Positions 27,731 to 35,527 of a stretch of DNA of 64,000 bases are shown piece by piece. The notes below the pieces were generated by a model. The model saw only the letters and a program-made list of their open reading frames with translations. It was not told where the DNA came from and made no database searches. The position numbers and the translations under genes were made by a program. The first letter of the stretch is position 1, and every line of letters begins with the position of its first letter. The stretch comes from Pseudohongiella sp. (lineage in GTDB: Bacteria; Pseudomonadota; Gammaproteobacteria; Pseudomonadales; Pseudohongiellaceae): positions 116,001 through 180,000 of the forward strand of contig NZ_DRFV01000007.1 in assembly GCF_011050365.1 (NCBI RefSeq), written 5' to 3'.

Positions 27731-28003
27731 ACGCCCGGGAAAGACGTGGCAGTGTTCAGGTCAACCGGTTTCGAGCTTTTTTCGGCAGACGAGGGTACGG
27801 ATTTTCTTGCCAATATTGCCCCGTTTTGCTAGTTTTCACCTTCGCTATTTCTGGCTGTCGCACAAGAATTGTTGAGTTTTGACAGCATGCTGACATATTT
27901 GTCACAAACGTGCTCTGCCGTCACAAGTTGATGTAATTTGACACGAATACCGGCGTTAACGCCCCGGATTCTTCCGGAATAACAATGAGTCTGGGCTGAC
28001 AGG
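27731..28003. promoter_or_regulatory. intergenic region upstream of the antiporter operon
   Basis: No gene is visible in this stretch. It contains TTGACA (27879-27884) overlapping the perfect palindrome CAGCATGCTG (27883-27892), a possible promoter TTGAGT (27872-27877) with CATATT (27894-27899), two GTCACAA copies (27901 and 27920), and the palindrome GGCGTTAACGCC (27952-27963). These suggest a regulated promoter for the operon, but no single promoter can be fixed by eye. Confidence 0.4.
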
Positions 28004-28522
28004 ATGCAAGAGTCTGTCGTCAGCATTGAGGCAATACAAAAAATGAAACACATGACAGGTCTGTTGTTTTTTCTCGCCCTTCTGTGGTGGGTACTGTCGG
28101 GTTACACCAAACCACTTTTGATTTCCCTGGGTATCGTCTCGGTTCTGTTTGTGGCCTTCGTTGCACATCGTATGGATGTGGTTGACGAGGAAAGCCACCC
28201 GCTGCATCTGAGCATGAAGCTGGTCAGGTACTGGCTGTACCTGTTATGGGAGATTGGCGTCTCCAATGTGAAGATGGTTGTCACCATCCTCAGTCGCAAC
28301 CCTGATATCGACCCCCGTATTATTAATGTCCGGATTAACCAGCGCAGTGAGCTGGGGAAAGTCGTGCTGGGTAACTCAGTGACCTTGACACCTGGTACCG
28401 TAACGTTGCAGGTGGAGGGCGACATGATCGAAGTTCACGCCCTGAACGAGGAAAGCGCGGAAGGTGTGGAACAAGGCACCCTTGACGAACGCGTGCCTGC
28501 CAGCATCGAGGAAAAATCATGA
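28004..28522 (+). CDS. mnhE: Na+/H+ antiporter subunit E (MnhE/MrpE)
   Basis: 172 residues; Met14 (28043) or Met17 (28052) may be the true start because the first residues are not hydrophobic. Two closely spaced membrane segments (about 19-58), then LYLLWEIGVSNVKMVVTIL and the MrpE-type cytosolic domain with GNSVTLTPGTVTLQVEGD. First gene of a nine-gene operon with overlapping or abutting frames encoding a multisubunit cation/proton antiporter. Overlaps mnhF by 4 bp. Confidence 0.9.
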   Translation: MQESVVSIEAIQKMKHMTGLLFFLALLWWVLSGYTKPLLISLGIVSVLFVAFVAHRMDVVDEESHPLHLSMKLVRYWLYLLWEIGVSNVKMVVTILSRNPDIDPRIINVRINQRSELGKVVLGNSVTLTPGTVTLQVEGDMIEVHALNEESAEGVEQGTLDERVPASIEEKS

Positions 28523-28830
28523 TTCTGACGTCGGCCGCTCTGGCCATTCTGGTGACCATGACGCTCGCCATCACACGTGCGTTGTTGGGCCCGACAATCT
28601 ATGACCGCATTTTGGCCGTCAATATGTTTGGCACCAAGACAGTTTTGTTGATCGCGGTTATTGCGGCGATCGCCGGGCGCGGTGACTATCTTGATATAGC
28701 GCTGGTTTACGCCATGATCAATTTCATTGCCATCATCGCGGTGATGAAGTATTTCGAGTATGGCAGTCTGGGGCATGCCGGAGACGATGCAGCTCCCGAC
28801 CACACTGGCGAAAACCAGGAGGGCAAATAA
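28519..28830 (+). CDS. mnhF: Na+/H+ antiporter subunit F (MnhF/MrpF)
   Basis: 103 residues with three membrane segments. RALLGPTIYDRILAVNMFGT and the following ALVYAMINFIAIIAVMKYFE are typical of MrpF. Small structural subunit of the antiporter. ATGA overlap with mnhE; GTG of mnhG is three bases after the stop. The C-terminus is a short acidic tail. Confidence 0.92.
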   Translation: MILTSAALAILVTMTLAITRALLGPTIYDRILAVNMFGTKTVLLIAVIAAIAGRGDYLDIALVYAMINFIAIIAVMKYFEYGSLGHAGDDAAPDHTGENQEGK

Positions 28831-28832
28831 TC

Positions 28833-29174
28833 GTGGATATTGTGCAAGTGCTGTCCGCTATTCTGCTGGGTCTGGGTGCCGTGCTTGGCGTTGTTGGTGC
28901 CATCGGTATATTACGATTTCCGGATTTCTATACACGTATGCACGCCGCGGGTATAACCGATACCCTGTGCACCGGTTTCTTTGTCGGTGGGTTGATGCTG
29001 CAGTTCGGTCTGACGCTGGCCAGTGTCAAGCTGCTGCTGATCTTCATGTTCATGCTGTTTACCTGTCCGACAGCGACTCACGCCCTGGCCAAAGCGGCAC
29101 GGCACGGTGGCCTGAAACCCTGGGTCAAAACTGATGCCGGCGCTGGTCTGGGCAACGAAGGACGTGCGTCATGA
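28833..29174 (+). CDS. mnhG: Na+/H+ antiporter subunit G (MnhG/MrpG)
   Basis: 113 residues from GTG 28833. GAIGILRFPDFYTRMHAAG is the MrpG signature; three membrane segments follow the usual spacing, ending in FTCPTATHALAKAA. Overlaps the next gene by 4 bp. Confidence 0.93.
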   Translation: MDIVQVLSAILLGLGAVLGVVGAIGILRFPDFYTRMHAAGITDTLCTGFFVGGLMLQFGLTLASVKLLLIFMFMLFTCPTATHALAKAARHGGLKPWVKTDAGAGLGNEGRAS

Positions 29175-29731
29175 TTTTCGAACAACTCATTGATATATTC
29201 CTGCTGGCGTTTCTGGCTGTCATCTCGATCGCCATCGTGCGTATTCGCAATGTGCTGACCGCCGTCATGCTGTTTGGTATTTACAGCCTGGTATCGGCAT
29301 CACTTTTCATGCTGCTGGATGCGGCTGACGTCGCTTTCACTGAAGCGGCAGTGGGTGCCGGTATCTCCACGATTCTGATGCTGGCAACGCTGAGTCTTGT
29401 CGGGCGCGATAACGAAAAGCCGCTGGTGAAAAAGAAGATCAGTTTCCTGCCGCTGATCATTGTGCTGGTCACCGGTGCCACACTGGTATACGGCATTGTT
29501 GATCTGCCACCGTTTGGTGCTGCCGATAACCCGGCTCAGACGCACGTCGCACCGCGCTACATTTTCCAGTCCATGTCTGAAATTGATGTCCCTAACCTGG
29601 TGACAGCGGTGCTGGCCAGCTACCGGGGTTTCGATACGCTGGGTGAGGTGGTGGTGATCTTTACCGCGGGTATCGGGGTGCTGCTGTTGATCGGCGGACG
29701 TCGTCGTGAGGAGGAAAACACAGATGAATGA
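29171..29731 (+). CDS. MrpA C-terminal / MbhD-MbhE-like antiporter subunit (DUF4040)
   Basis: 186 residues. The first half (IVRIRNVLTAVMLFGIYSLV, then FTEAAVGAGISTILMLATL) matches the MbhD/DUF4040 unit with its conserved membrane Glu; the second half (MSEIDVPNLVTAVLASYRG, then DTLGEVVVIFTAGIGVLLL) matches MbhE. In ordinary Mrp operons these units form the C-terminus of the large MrpA subunit; here they are a free-standing protein, as in the Mbh-type module. ATG of mnhB overlaps its end by 8 bp. Confidence 0.85.
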   Translation: MIFEQLIDIFLLAFLAVISIAIVRIRNVLTAVMLFGIYSLVSASLFMLLDAADVAFTEAAVGAGISTILMLATLSLVGRDNEKPLVKKKISFLPLIIVLVTGATLVYGIVDLPPFGAADNPAQTHVAPRYIFQSMSEIDVPNLVTAVLASYRGFDTLGEVVVIFTAGIGVLLLIGGRRREEENTDE

Positions 29732-30158
29732 TCATATGATCCTGCGTGTTGTCGGTAAGTTTCTGATCCCCTACATCATGTTGTTTGCCCTTTATGTTCA
29801 GTTCCACGGCGATTTTGGTCCCGGTGGCGGTTTCCAGGCCGGTGTTATATTTGCCTCCGCGTTTGTCATCCACACGCTTTTGTTTGGTGTGCGTGCAACA
29901 CAAAAAATCGCGCCAGAATGGATACTTCGCATCGTCGCCTCGGGCGGTGTGCTGTTGTACGCCGGTGTTGGTGTTGCCTCGTTGCTGCTGGGTGCGAATT
30001 ACCTTGACTACAATGTACTGGGAGCTTACCCGGTGGCGGGTCAGCATCTGGGCATCATACTGGTGGAGTTTGGTGTGGGCCTGACAGTAACCGCTGTCAT
30101 CATGCTGATGTTCTTTGCCTTTGCTGCCCGCGGTGAGCCCGAAGGAGACGCGTCATGA
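29724..30158 (+). CDS. mnhB: Na+/H+ antiporter subunit B (MnhB/MrpB)
   Basis: 144 residues from ATG 29724. Four membrane segments; MLFALYVQFHGDFGPGGGFQ with AGVIFASAFVIH is the MrpB hallmark, and GQHLGIILVEFGVGLTV is the second conserved block. Overlaps its neighbours on both sides (8 bp and 4 bp). Confidence 0.93.
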   Translation: MNDHMILRVVGKFLIPYIMLFALYVQFHGDFGPGGGFQAGVIFASAFVIHTLLFGVRATQKIAPEWILRIVASGGVLLYAGVGVASLLLGANYLDYNVLGAYPVAGQHLGIILVEFGVGLTVTAVIMLMFFAFAARGEPEGDAS

Positions 30159-30508
30159 GCGGACTGGGAATCTGGAATTATCTGATCATCATATTTCTGA
30201 TGATGACCGGACTGTATATGGTCATCTCCAGCAGTAACCTGGTGAAAAAACTGATCGGTCTTAACGTGTTTCAGACCTCGGTGTTTTTCATGTATATCAG
30301 TTTCGGTTATATCAGCGGCGGTGCCGGGCCCGTGTTTAATGAAAATGTGGAGCTGTATTCAAACCCGTTGACCCACGTGCTGATCCTGACCGCGATTGTG
30401 GTTGGGGTGGCGACTACCGCAGTAGGACTGGCACTGTCTATCCGTATTAAAGAGTCGTTCGGCACCATTGAAGAAGACGACCTGCACAAAATGGACTCCT
30501 CACTCTAA
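30155..30508 (+). CDS. mnhC: Na+/H+ antiporter subunit C (MnhC/MrpC, NuoK-like)
   Basis: 117 residues, three membrane segments. LVKKLIGLNVFQTSVFFMYI and PLTHVLILTAIVVGVATTAV match MrpC and the NuoK family of complex I. ATGA overlap with mnhB; its last base is the first base of the next start codon. Confidence 0.93.
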   Translation: MSGLGIWNYLIIIFLMMTGLYMVISSSNLVKKLIGLNVFQTSVFFMYISFGYISGGAGPVFNENVELYSNPLTHVLILTAIVVGVATTAVGLALSIRIKESFGTIEEDDLHKMDSSL

Positions 30509-31986
30509 TGTTAATGCATCTTCCTGTACTCGTAGTGCTTGCGCCGCTGCTGGCGGCGCCGATTGTCGCTCTTATGCGAGGTGCCACGTGGCCCTGGCTG
30601 CTGTCGACGCTGGTATCCTGGTTTGCCCTGCTTTGTGCCGTACTTCTGCTAATACAGGTACAGGCCGAAGGCGTGATCATTTACACCATGGGTGGCTGGG
30701 AAGCACCCTGGGGTATTGAATACCGGATAGATTTTGCCAATGCGCTGTTGCTGGTGCTGATCACCGGCCTGGCCAGCGTGGTTATGCCGTATGCACGATT
30801 GAGCGTAGAGCAGGAAGTCGGCGCTGAACGCAGCCCGATGTTCTATGCCGCCTTGTTGCTGCTGAGCCTGGGGTTGTGTGGCATGACCGCCACCGGCGAT
30901 GCCTTCAATGTGTTTGTGTTCCTGGAAATATCCTCTCTGGCGACCTATACACTGATCGCCATGGGTCGTGACCGGCGCGCGCTGACAGCGTCGTTTTCCT
31001 ACCTCGTCATGGGGACTATTGGTGGCACCTTCTACCTGATCGGCATTGGCCTGCTGTATGTGATGACCGGCACTCTGAACATGGCCGATCTGGCCGAGCG
31101 CCTGCCTGCGATCAGCGACAGCAGCACAGTAAGAACCGGCTTCGCCTTTATCGTCACCGGTATCTGCCTGAAACTGGCGCTGTTCCCACTGCACCTGTGG
31201 TTGCCCAACGCATATACCTATTCGCCATCGGCGGTGACGGCACTGCTGGGTGCGACTGCTACCAAGGTGGCGGTGTATATCCTGATCCGGTTTGTGTTTA
31301 CCATTTTTGGTCCTGAATACAGTTTTGGTGCCGAGCCGCTGGCAGAAGTACTGATTCCTCTGGCGGTGATCGGGCTGCTGAGCGCCTCCACTGTCAGCAT
31401 CGGTCAACCCAATATCAAACGTATGCTGGCGTATTCCAGTGTCGCCCAGATCGGCTACATCGTGCTCGGCATCGCCATGGGTACCGCGATGGGACTAACC
31501 GCAGCGTTGCTGCACGTATTCAATCACGGTCTGATGAAGGGTGCCTTGTTCATGACCCTGGGTGCTGTCATGTATCGCATGGGAGGCACCAATCTGTCCG
31601 ATATGCAGGGCCTGGCCAAAACCATGCCGTTGACGTTCTGGGCCTTTGTTATTGGTGGTCTCAGCCTTATTGGTGTCCCTCTGACAGTAGGTTTTGTCAG
31701 CAAGTGGCATTTGATACTGGCAGCCATAGAGCTCGGCTGGTGGCCGGTTGTGATCGTGATCCTGGCAGGTTCAATGCTGGCAGTGGTGTATGTCGGCCGC
31801 GTGGTGGAAGCAGGTTTCTTTGGCGAAGCCAGGGATCCGACCCGGCGCGAGGCACCAGCCAGTTTGCTGATTCCGGTGTGGATCCTCATTTTTGCCAATA
31901 TCTATTTCGGCATTGATACCCGTTTGACTGTTGATATCGCCGAAGCGGCTGCTGCGCAGTTGATGGCAGGAGGTGTTGTCCGGTGA
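30508..31986 (+). CDS. mnhD: Na+/H+ antiporter subunit D, first copy (MnhD, NuoM/NuoN-like)
   Basis: 492 residues, about 14 membrane segments. Proton-channel features of complex I antiporter-like subunits are present: membrane Glu in NVFVFLEISSLATYTL, Lys in CLKLALFPLHLWLPNAYTYS, and Lys in HVFNHGLMKGALFMTLG. RMLAYSSVAQIGYIVLG is the typical loop. Start is ATG 30508. Coupled to the next D-type gene by a GTGA overlap. Confidence 0.92.
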   Translation: MLMHLPVLVVLAPLLAAPIVALMRGATWPWLLSTLVSWFALLCAVLLLIQVQAEGVIIYTMGGWEAPWGIEYRIDFANALLLVLITGLASVVMPYARLSVEQEVGAERSPMFYAALLLLSLGLCGMTATGDAFNVFVFLEISSLATYTLIAMGRDRRALTASFSYLVMGTIGGTFYLIGIGLLYVMTGTLNMADLAERLPAISDSSTVRTGFAFIVTGICLKLALFPLHLWLPNAYTYSPSAVTALLGATATKVAVYILIRFVFTIFGPEYSFGAEPLAEVLIPLAVIGLLSASTVSIGQPNIKRMLAYSSVAQIGYIVLGIAMGTAMGLTAALLHVFNHGLMKGALFMTLGAVMYRMGGTNLSDMQGLAKTMPLTFWAFVIGGLSLIGVPLTVGFVSKWHLILAAIELGWWPVVIVILAGSMLAVVYVGRVVEAGFFGEARDPTRREAPASLLIPVWILIFANIYFGIDTRLTVDIAEAAAAQLMAGGVVR

Positions 31987-33446
31987 CTGCTAATACTGCA
32001 CTGATACTGACGCTGCTGACCCCATTATTGGGGGCAGTACTGATCGGCTTGACCGGCCGTTGGCCCAACCTGCGCGAGACCATCACCATGGTGACCGCGT
32101 TGAGCCTGTTTGCCCTGGTTATCCGGGTCCTGATCGGTCTGAATGCCGGTGAAGACATCGGAGTTGAGCTGTTCGAGGTGATGTCCGGCGTGGGTATCGC
32201 GTTCAACACCGAACCTTTGTCGATTCTTTTTGCCATGATCGCCAGTGGCTTGTGGGTAGTGACGTCGGTCTATGCCTTCGGCTACATGCGTGGCACCAAT
32301 GAAATAAATCAGACACGGTTTTATGTGTGTTTTGCCCTCGCGCTGTTTGGCGCCATGGGTGTGGCGTTTTCCGCAAACCTGCTGACACTGTTTATTTTCT
32401 ACGAAGTGCTGACCATTTCCACCTATCCGCTGGTGACTCACAAAGGTGATGCCAAAGCGAAGGCGGGTGGACGTACCTATCTCGGCATTCTGATGACCAC
32501 GTCAATCGTGTTCCTGCTGCCAGCCATTATCTGGGTCTATGCGGTAGCCGGTACGCTCGATTTTGTCCCGGGTGGCATTCTTGAGGGCAACCTGGCAGCC
32601 GGTTCGGCGACGATACTGTTGCTGCTGTTCCTGTTTGGTGTTGCCAAGGCTGCGGTCATGCCGGTACACAAGTGGCTGCCAGCGGCGATGGTGGCGCCGA
32701 CACCGGTGTCAGCGCTGCTGCACGCGGTTGCGGTGGTCAAGGCGGGCGTCTTCACGCTGACCAAGGTGGTTATTTACATCTTTGGTACCGACTATCTGGC
32801 CAGCGTACCGTACGAGAGCATCGCGGTGTATATGGCCGGTTTCACCGTGATCGCAGCATCCTGCATCGCCTTGCGGCAGACCAATATCAAGCGTTTGTTG
32901 GCGTATTCCACCATCGGTCAGCTCAGCTACATTGTGATGGCGACCATGGCACTGGCACCGTTCTCTGAAATCGGTGCCGCCATTCATATCGCTGCCCATG
33001 CATTTGGCAAAATCACCCTGTTCTTTACCGCCGGTGCCATTTATGTGGCCTCCAAGAAAACTGAAGTCACCCAGCTCAACGGCATCGGGTGGCGCATGCC
33101 CTATACCATGGCTGCGTTTGCTATCGGTGCCTTGTCCATGATCGGGGTGCCGCCAACCGCCGGTTTCGTTTCCAAGTGGTTTATCATCGCCGGTGCTTTC
33201 CAGCTCGACAATTATTTTGTGCTGGTGGTGCTGATTCTGTCGACCGCGCTGAACGCGGCCTATTTCCTGCCCATTATTTTCAACGCCTTCTTTAAACCGG
33301 AAGATGTGAAACTCAAAGATCACGGCGAAGCGCCGCCCAGCATGGTGATTGCCCTGTGCGTGACCGCTTCGCTGACGCTGTTGTTCTTCTTCTTTAACGG
33401 TCCGGTACTGGATCTTGAAACCCAGCTTGTAGGAGGTATGCCGTAA
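31983..33446 (+). CDS. mnhD: Na+/H+ antiporter subunit D, second copy
   Basis: 487 residues from GTG 31983. Same fold as the preceding subunit: Glu in TLFIFYEVLTISTYPLV, Lys in GVAKAAVMPVHKWLPAAMV, HAVAVVKAGVFTL, and RLLAYSTIGQLSYIVMA. APTPVSALLHA is close to NuoL/MrpA-type channel subunits, so this copy may stand in for the missing N-terminal part of MrpA. GTGA coupling upstream, 1-bp overlap downstream. Confidence 0.9.
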   Translation: MTANTALILTLLTPLLGAVLIGLTGRWPNLRETITMVTALSLFALVIRVLIGLNAGEDIGVELFEVMSGVGIAFNTEPLSILFAMIASGLWVVTSVYAFGYMRGTNEINQTRFYVCFALALFGAMGVAFSANLLTLFIFYEVLTISTYPLVTHKGDAKAKAGGRTYLGILMTTSIVFLLPAIIWVYAVAGTLDFVPGGILEGNLAAGSATILLLLFLFGVAKAAVMPVHKWLPAAMVAPTPVSALLHAVAVVKAGVFTLTKVVIYIFGTDYLASVPYESIAVYMAGFTVIAASCIALRQTNIKRLLAYSTIGQLSYIVMATMALAPFSEIGAAIHIAAHAFGKITLFFTAGAIYVASKKTEVTQLNGIGWRMPYTMAAFAIGALSMIGVPPTAGFVSKWFIIAGAFQLDNYFVLVVLILSTALNAAYFLPIIFNAFFKPEDVKLKDHGEAPPSMVIALCVTASLTLLFFFFNGPVLDLETQLVGGMP

Positions 33447-33802
33447 TGAGCGAGCAACCTGACGACACAAAGCTTGCCGACGATCCTCTATATGCCGGGT
33501 TGAAGCCGGTCATCTATGGCGAGAATTGTCCCAGAGTGGAAGTGCCGGATCTGAAAGACGGGCAGCCCCACTGGCTGGTGCGTGCAAAAACCATTCGTCT
33601 GCTGTGGTGGCTGTTTTCCGGCATCCTGGCATTGACGGTCCTGGCTCAGCTGTTTATCGATGTGCACGACTATTTCACAGTCGATGGCTGGTTTGCCTTT
33701 TACGCCATTTTTGGATTTGTTAGCTGCCTGGGCATGGTGATATTCGCCAAGGTGCTGGGTTTGTTTCTGAAGCGTCCGGATACGTATTATGACGATCTCT
33801 GA
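33446..33802 (+). CDS. uncharacterised two-TM protein embedded in the antiporter operon
   Basis: 118 residues. A soluble N-terminus of about 50 residues (LYAGLKPVIYGENCPRVEVP) is followed by two membrane helices (about 52-70 and 83-108), then LKRPDTYYDDL. I know no named Mrp subunit with this shape. It begins on the last base of the second D gene and overlaps the third by 14 bp, so it is made with the complex and is probably an accessory subunit. Confidence 0.7.
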   Translation: MSEQPDDTKLADDPLYAGLKPVIYGENCPRVEVPDLKDGQPHWLVRAKTIRLLWWLFSGILALTVLAQLFIDVHDYFTVDGWFAFYAIFGFVSCLGMVIFAKVLGLFLKRPDTYYDDL

Positions 33803-35483
33803 ATTAATGTTCCCACCCGCGTTCATCATGATTCTGGGCGCGATGCTGCTGCCGGTGGTGCGCGCCAGTTTCCGCCCGGTTCTGTTGGTACTGGTGCCGT
33901 TACTGACATTATTGATGATCTGGAATCTGGACGATGGCGTGCTGTTAACGGCGCGCTTCCTGGGATACGAAGTCGAATTGGTTGAAGCCAGCAATGTGCG
34001 TCGGCTATTTGCCACCATCTTTGCCCTGATGGCAATGATCGGCGGTTTTTTCGCATTTCAGCATGCCCGCGTGGTGGAGATGTCGGCATCGATGGCATAC
34101 GCTGCCGGCGCCGTCGGGGTATCGTTTGCCGGTGACCTGATTACGCTGTTCCTGTTCTGGGAATTCATGGCCCTGTTCTCCACGGTTGTGGTCTGGTGTG
34201 GTGGTACCGAGGAAGCCCGCCGGGCCGGTATTCGTTACGGCATCATGCACCTGATCGGCGGCATTGTGCTGAAAATCGGCATTGAGGGTGTCGCCGTGCA
34301 GACCGGCTCGATCGAGGTGCAGGCGCTGATGCTGGACAGCTTTGCCACCTGGATGATTCTGATTGGTGTGCTGATCAACGCAGCGGCGCCCCCGGTCAGT
34401 GCCTGGCTATCTGATGCCTATCCCGAAGCCAGCCCGACCGGGTCGGTGATTCTGTCGGCATTTACTACCAAAACCGCGGTGCTGGCCTTGCTGTTGTTGT
34501 TCCCCGGCCAGCAGGTGCTGATCTGGGTCGGTCTGTACATGATTTTTTACGGCATCATTTACGCCCTGATGGAGAACGATATGCGCCGCATTCTGGCGTA
34601 CTCGATCGTCAATCAGGTGGGGTTCATGGTGGTGGGCGTGGGGATCGGTACCGAGCTGGCACTGAACGGGGTGGCGGCACACGCTTTCTCGCACATCATC
34701 TACAAGGCATTGCTGCTGATGAGTGCAGGCGCGGTCATTGTGCAGACCGGCAAGCGCAAGTGTACGGATCTGGGTGGTTTGTATCGAACCATGCCGGTGA
34801 CCGCGATTTGCGGCACCATCGGGGCACTGGCCATTTCCTCGTTTCCTTATACCTCTGGGTTTATCTCCAAATCCATGATCAGCCAGAGTGCTGCCTACGG
34901 TGAGCTGGCCTTTGTCTGGTATGGTCTGGTGGCGGCTTCAGCGGGTGTTTTCCTGCATGCCGGGATCAAGTTCCCGTGGTTCGTGTTCTTCCAGAAAGAT
35001 TCCGGGTTGCGGCCCAAAGACCCGTCCTGGAACATGCAGGCGGCGATGATCATATTTGCCGTGGCCTGTGTGCTGCTGGGTGTGTTCCCGTCACTGCTGT
35101 ATCAGTTCCTGCCCTATGAAGTGACCTACGTGCCCTATACGGCAGACCATCTGGTGACTCAGTTGCAATTGCTGCTGTTCGCGGGTCTGGCATTCTTTGT
35201 CACGTTGCCGCTGATGAAACGCACATTGACCATCAGCCTGGATATCGACTTTTTCTATCGCAAGTTGGGACCGAAACTCTGGAAGAGTTTTGTCCATTGG
35301 CTGGTGGTACTCAACGGCCTATTCCAGACCCTGGTGATTGATCAGGGCAAGCGTCTGCCGCAGCTCTGGATTCGCTATCACGGCCCTGACGGTCCATTGG
35401 CAAGAACCTGGCCTACCGGCAGTATGCTGCTTTGGGTGGCGGTGATGCTGGTGGTGATTCTGATTGGTGCCCGGTTGTTATAA
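33789..35483 (+). CDS. mnhD: Na+/H+ antiporter subunit D, third copy, divergent
   Basis: 564 residues, about 14-16 membrane segments. Family features include Glu in TLFLFWEFMALFSTVVVW, RRILAYSIVNQVGFMVVG and Lys in HAFSHIIYKALLLMSAG. The central channel Lys found in the other two copies (LKLALFP, AKAAVMP) is replaced: here the aligned stretch reads LINAAAPPVSAWL, with Asn at about residue 197. It also has a longer C-terminal part. It may be structurally related but not an ordinary proton channel. Last gene of the operon. Confidence 0.85.
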   Translation: MTISELMFPPAFIMILGAMLLPVVRASFRPVLLVLVPLLTLLMIWNLDDGVLLTARFLGYEVELVEASNVRRLFATIFALMAMIGGFFAFQHARVVEMSASMAYAAGAVGVSFAGDLITLFLFWEFMALFSTVVVWCGGTEEARRAGIRYGIMHLIGGIVLKIGIEGVAVQTGSIEVQALMLDSFATWMILIGVLINAAAPPVSAWLSDAYPEASPTGSVILSAFTTKTAVLALLLLFPGQQVLIWVGLYMIFYGIIYALMENDMRRILAYSIVNQVGFMVVGVGIGTELALNGVAAHAFSHIIYKALLLMSAGAVIVQTGKRKCTDLGGLYRTMPVTAICGTIGALAISSFPYTSGFISKSMISQSAAYGELAFVWYGLVAASAGVFLHAGIKFPWFVFFQKDSGLRPKDPSWNMQAAMIIFAVACVLLGVFPSLLYQFLPYEVTYVPYTADHLVTQLQLLLFAGLAFFVTLPLMKRTLTISLDIDFFYRKLGPKLWKSFVHWLVVLNGLFQTLVIDQGKRLPQLWIRYHGPDGPLARTWPTGSMLLWVAVMLVVILIGARLL

Positions 35484-35527
35484 CCGGGCACCGCCAGCAA
35501 TCAGTTGTTCACTGAGCGCGCCTGTGC

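Noticed and set aside
27883..27963. A single defined promoter for the antiporter operon
   Set aside because: Several overlapping TTGACA-like boxes and palindromes compete, and none has a convincing -10 partner at 16-18 bp, so I list the region only.
28004..35483. Complex I (nuo) or membrane-bound hydrogenase operon
   Set aside because: Several subunits resemble NuoK/L/M/N and Mbh, but no NiFe, Fe-S or flavin subunits are encoded; subunits E, F, G and B identify an Mrp-type antiporter.
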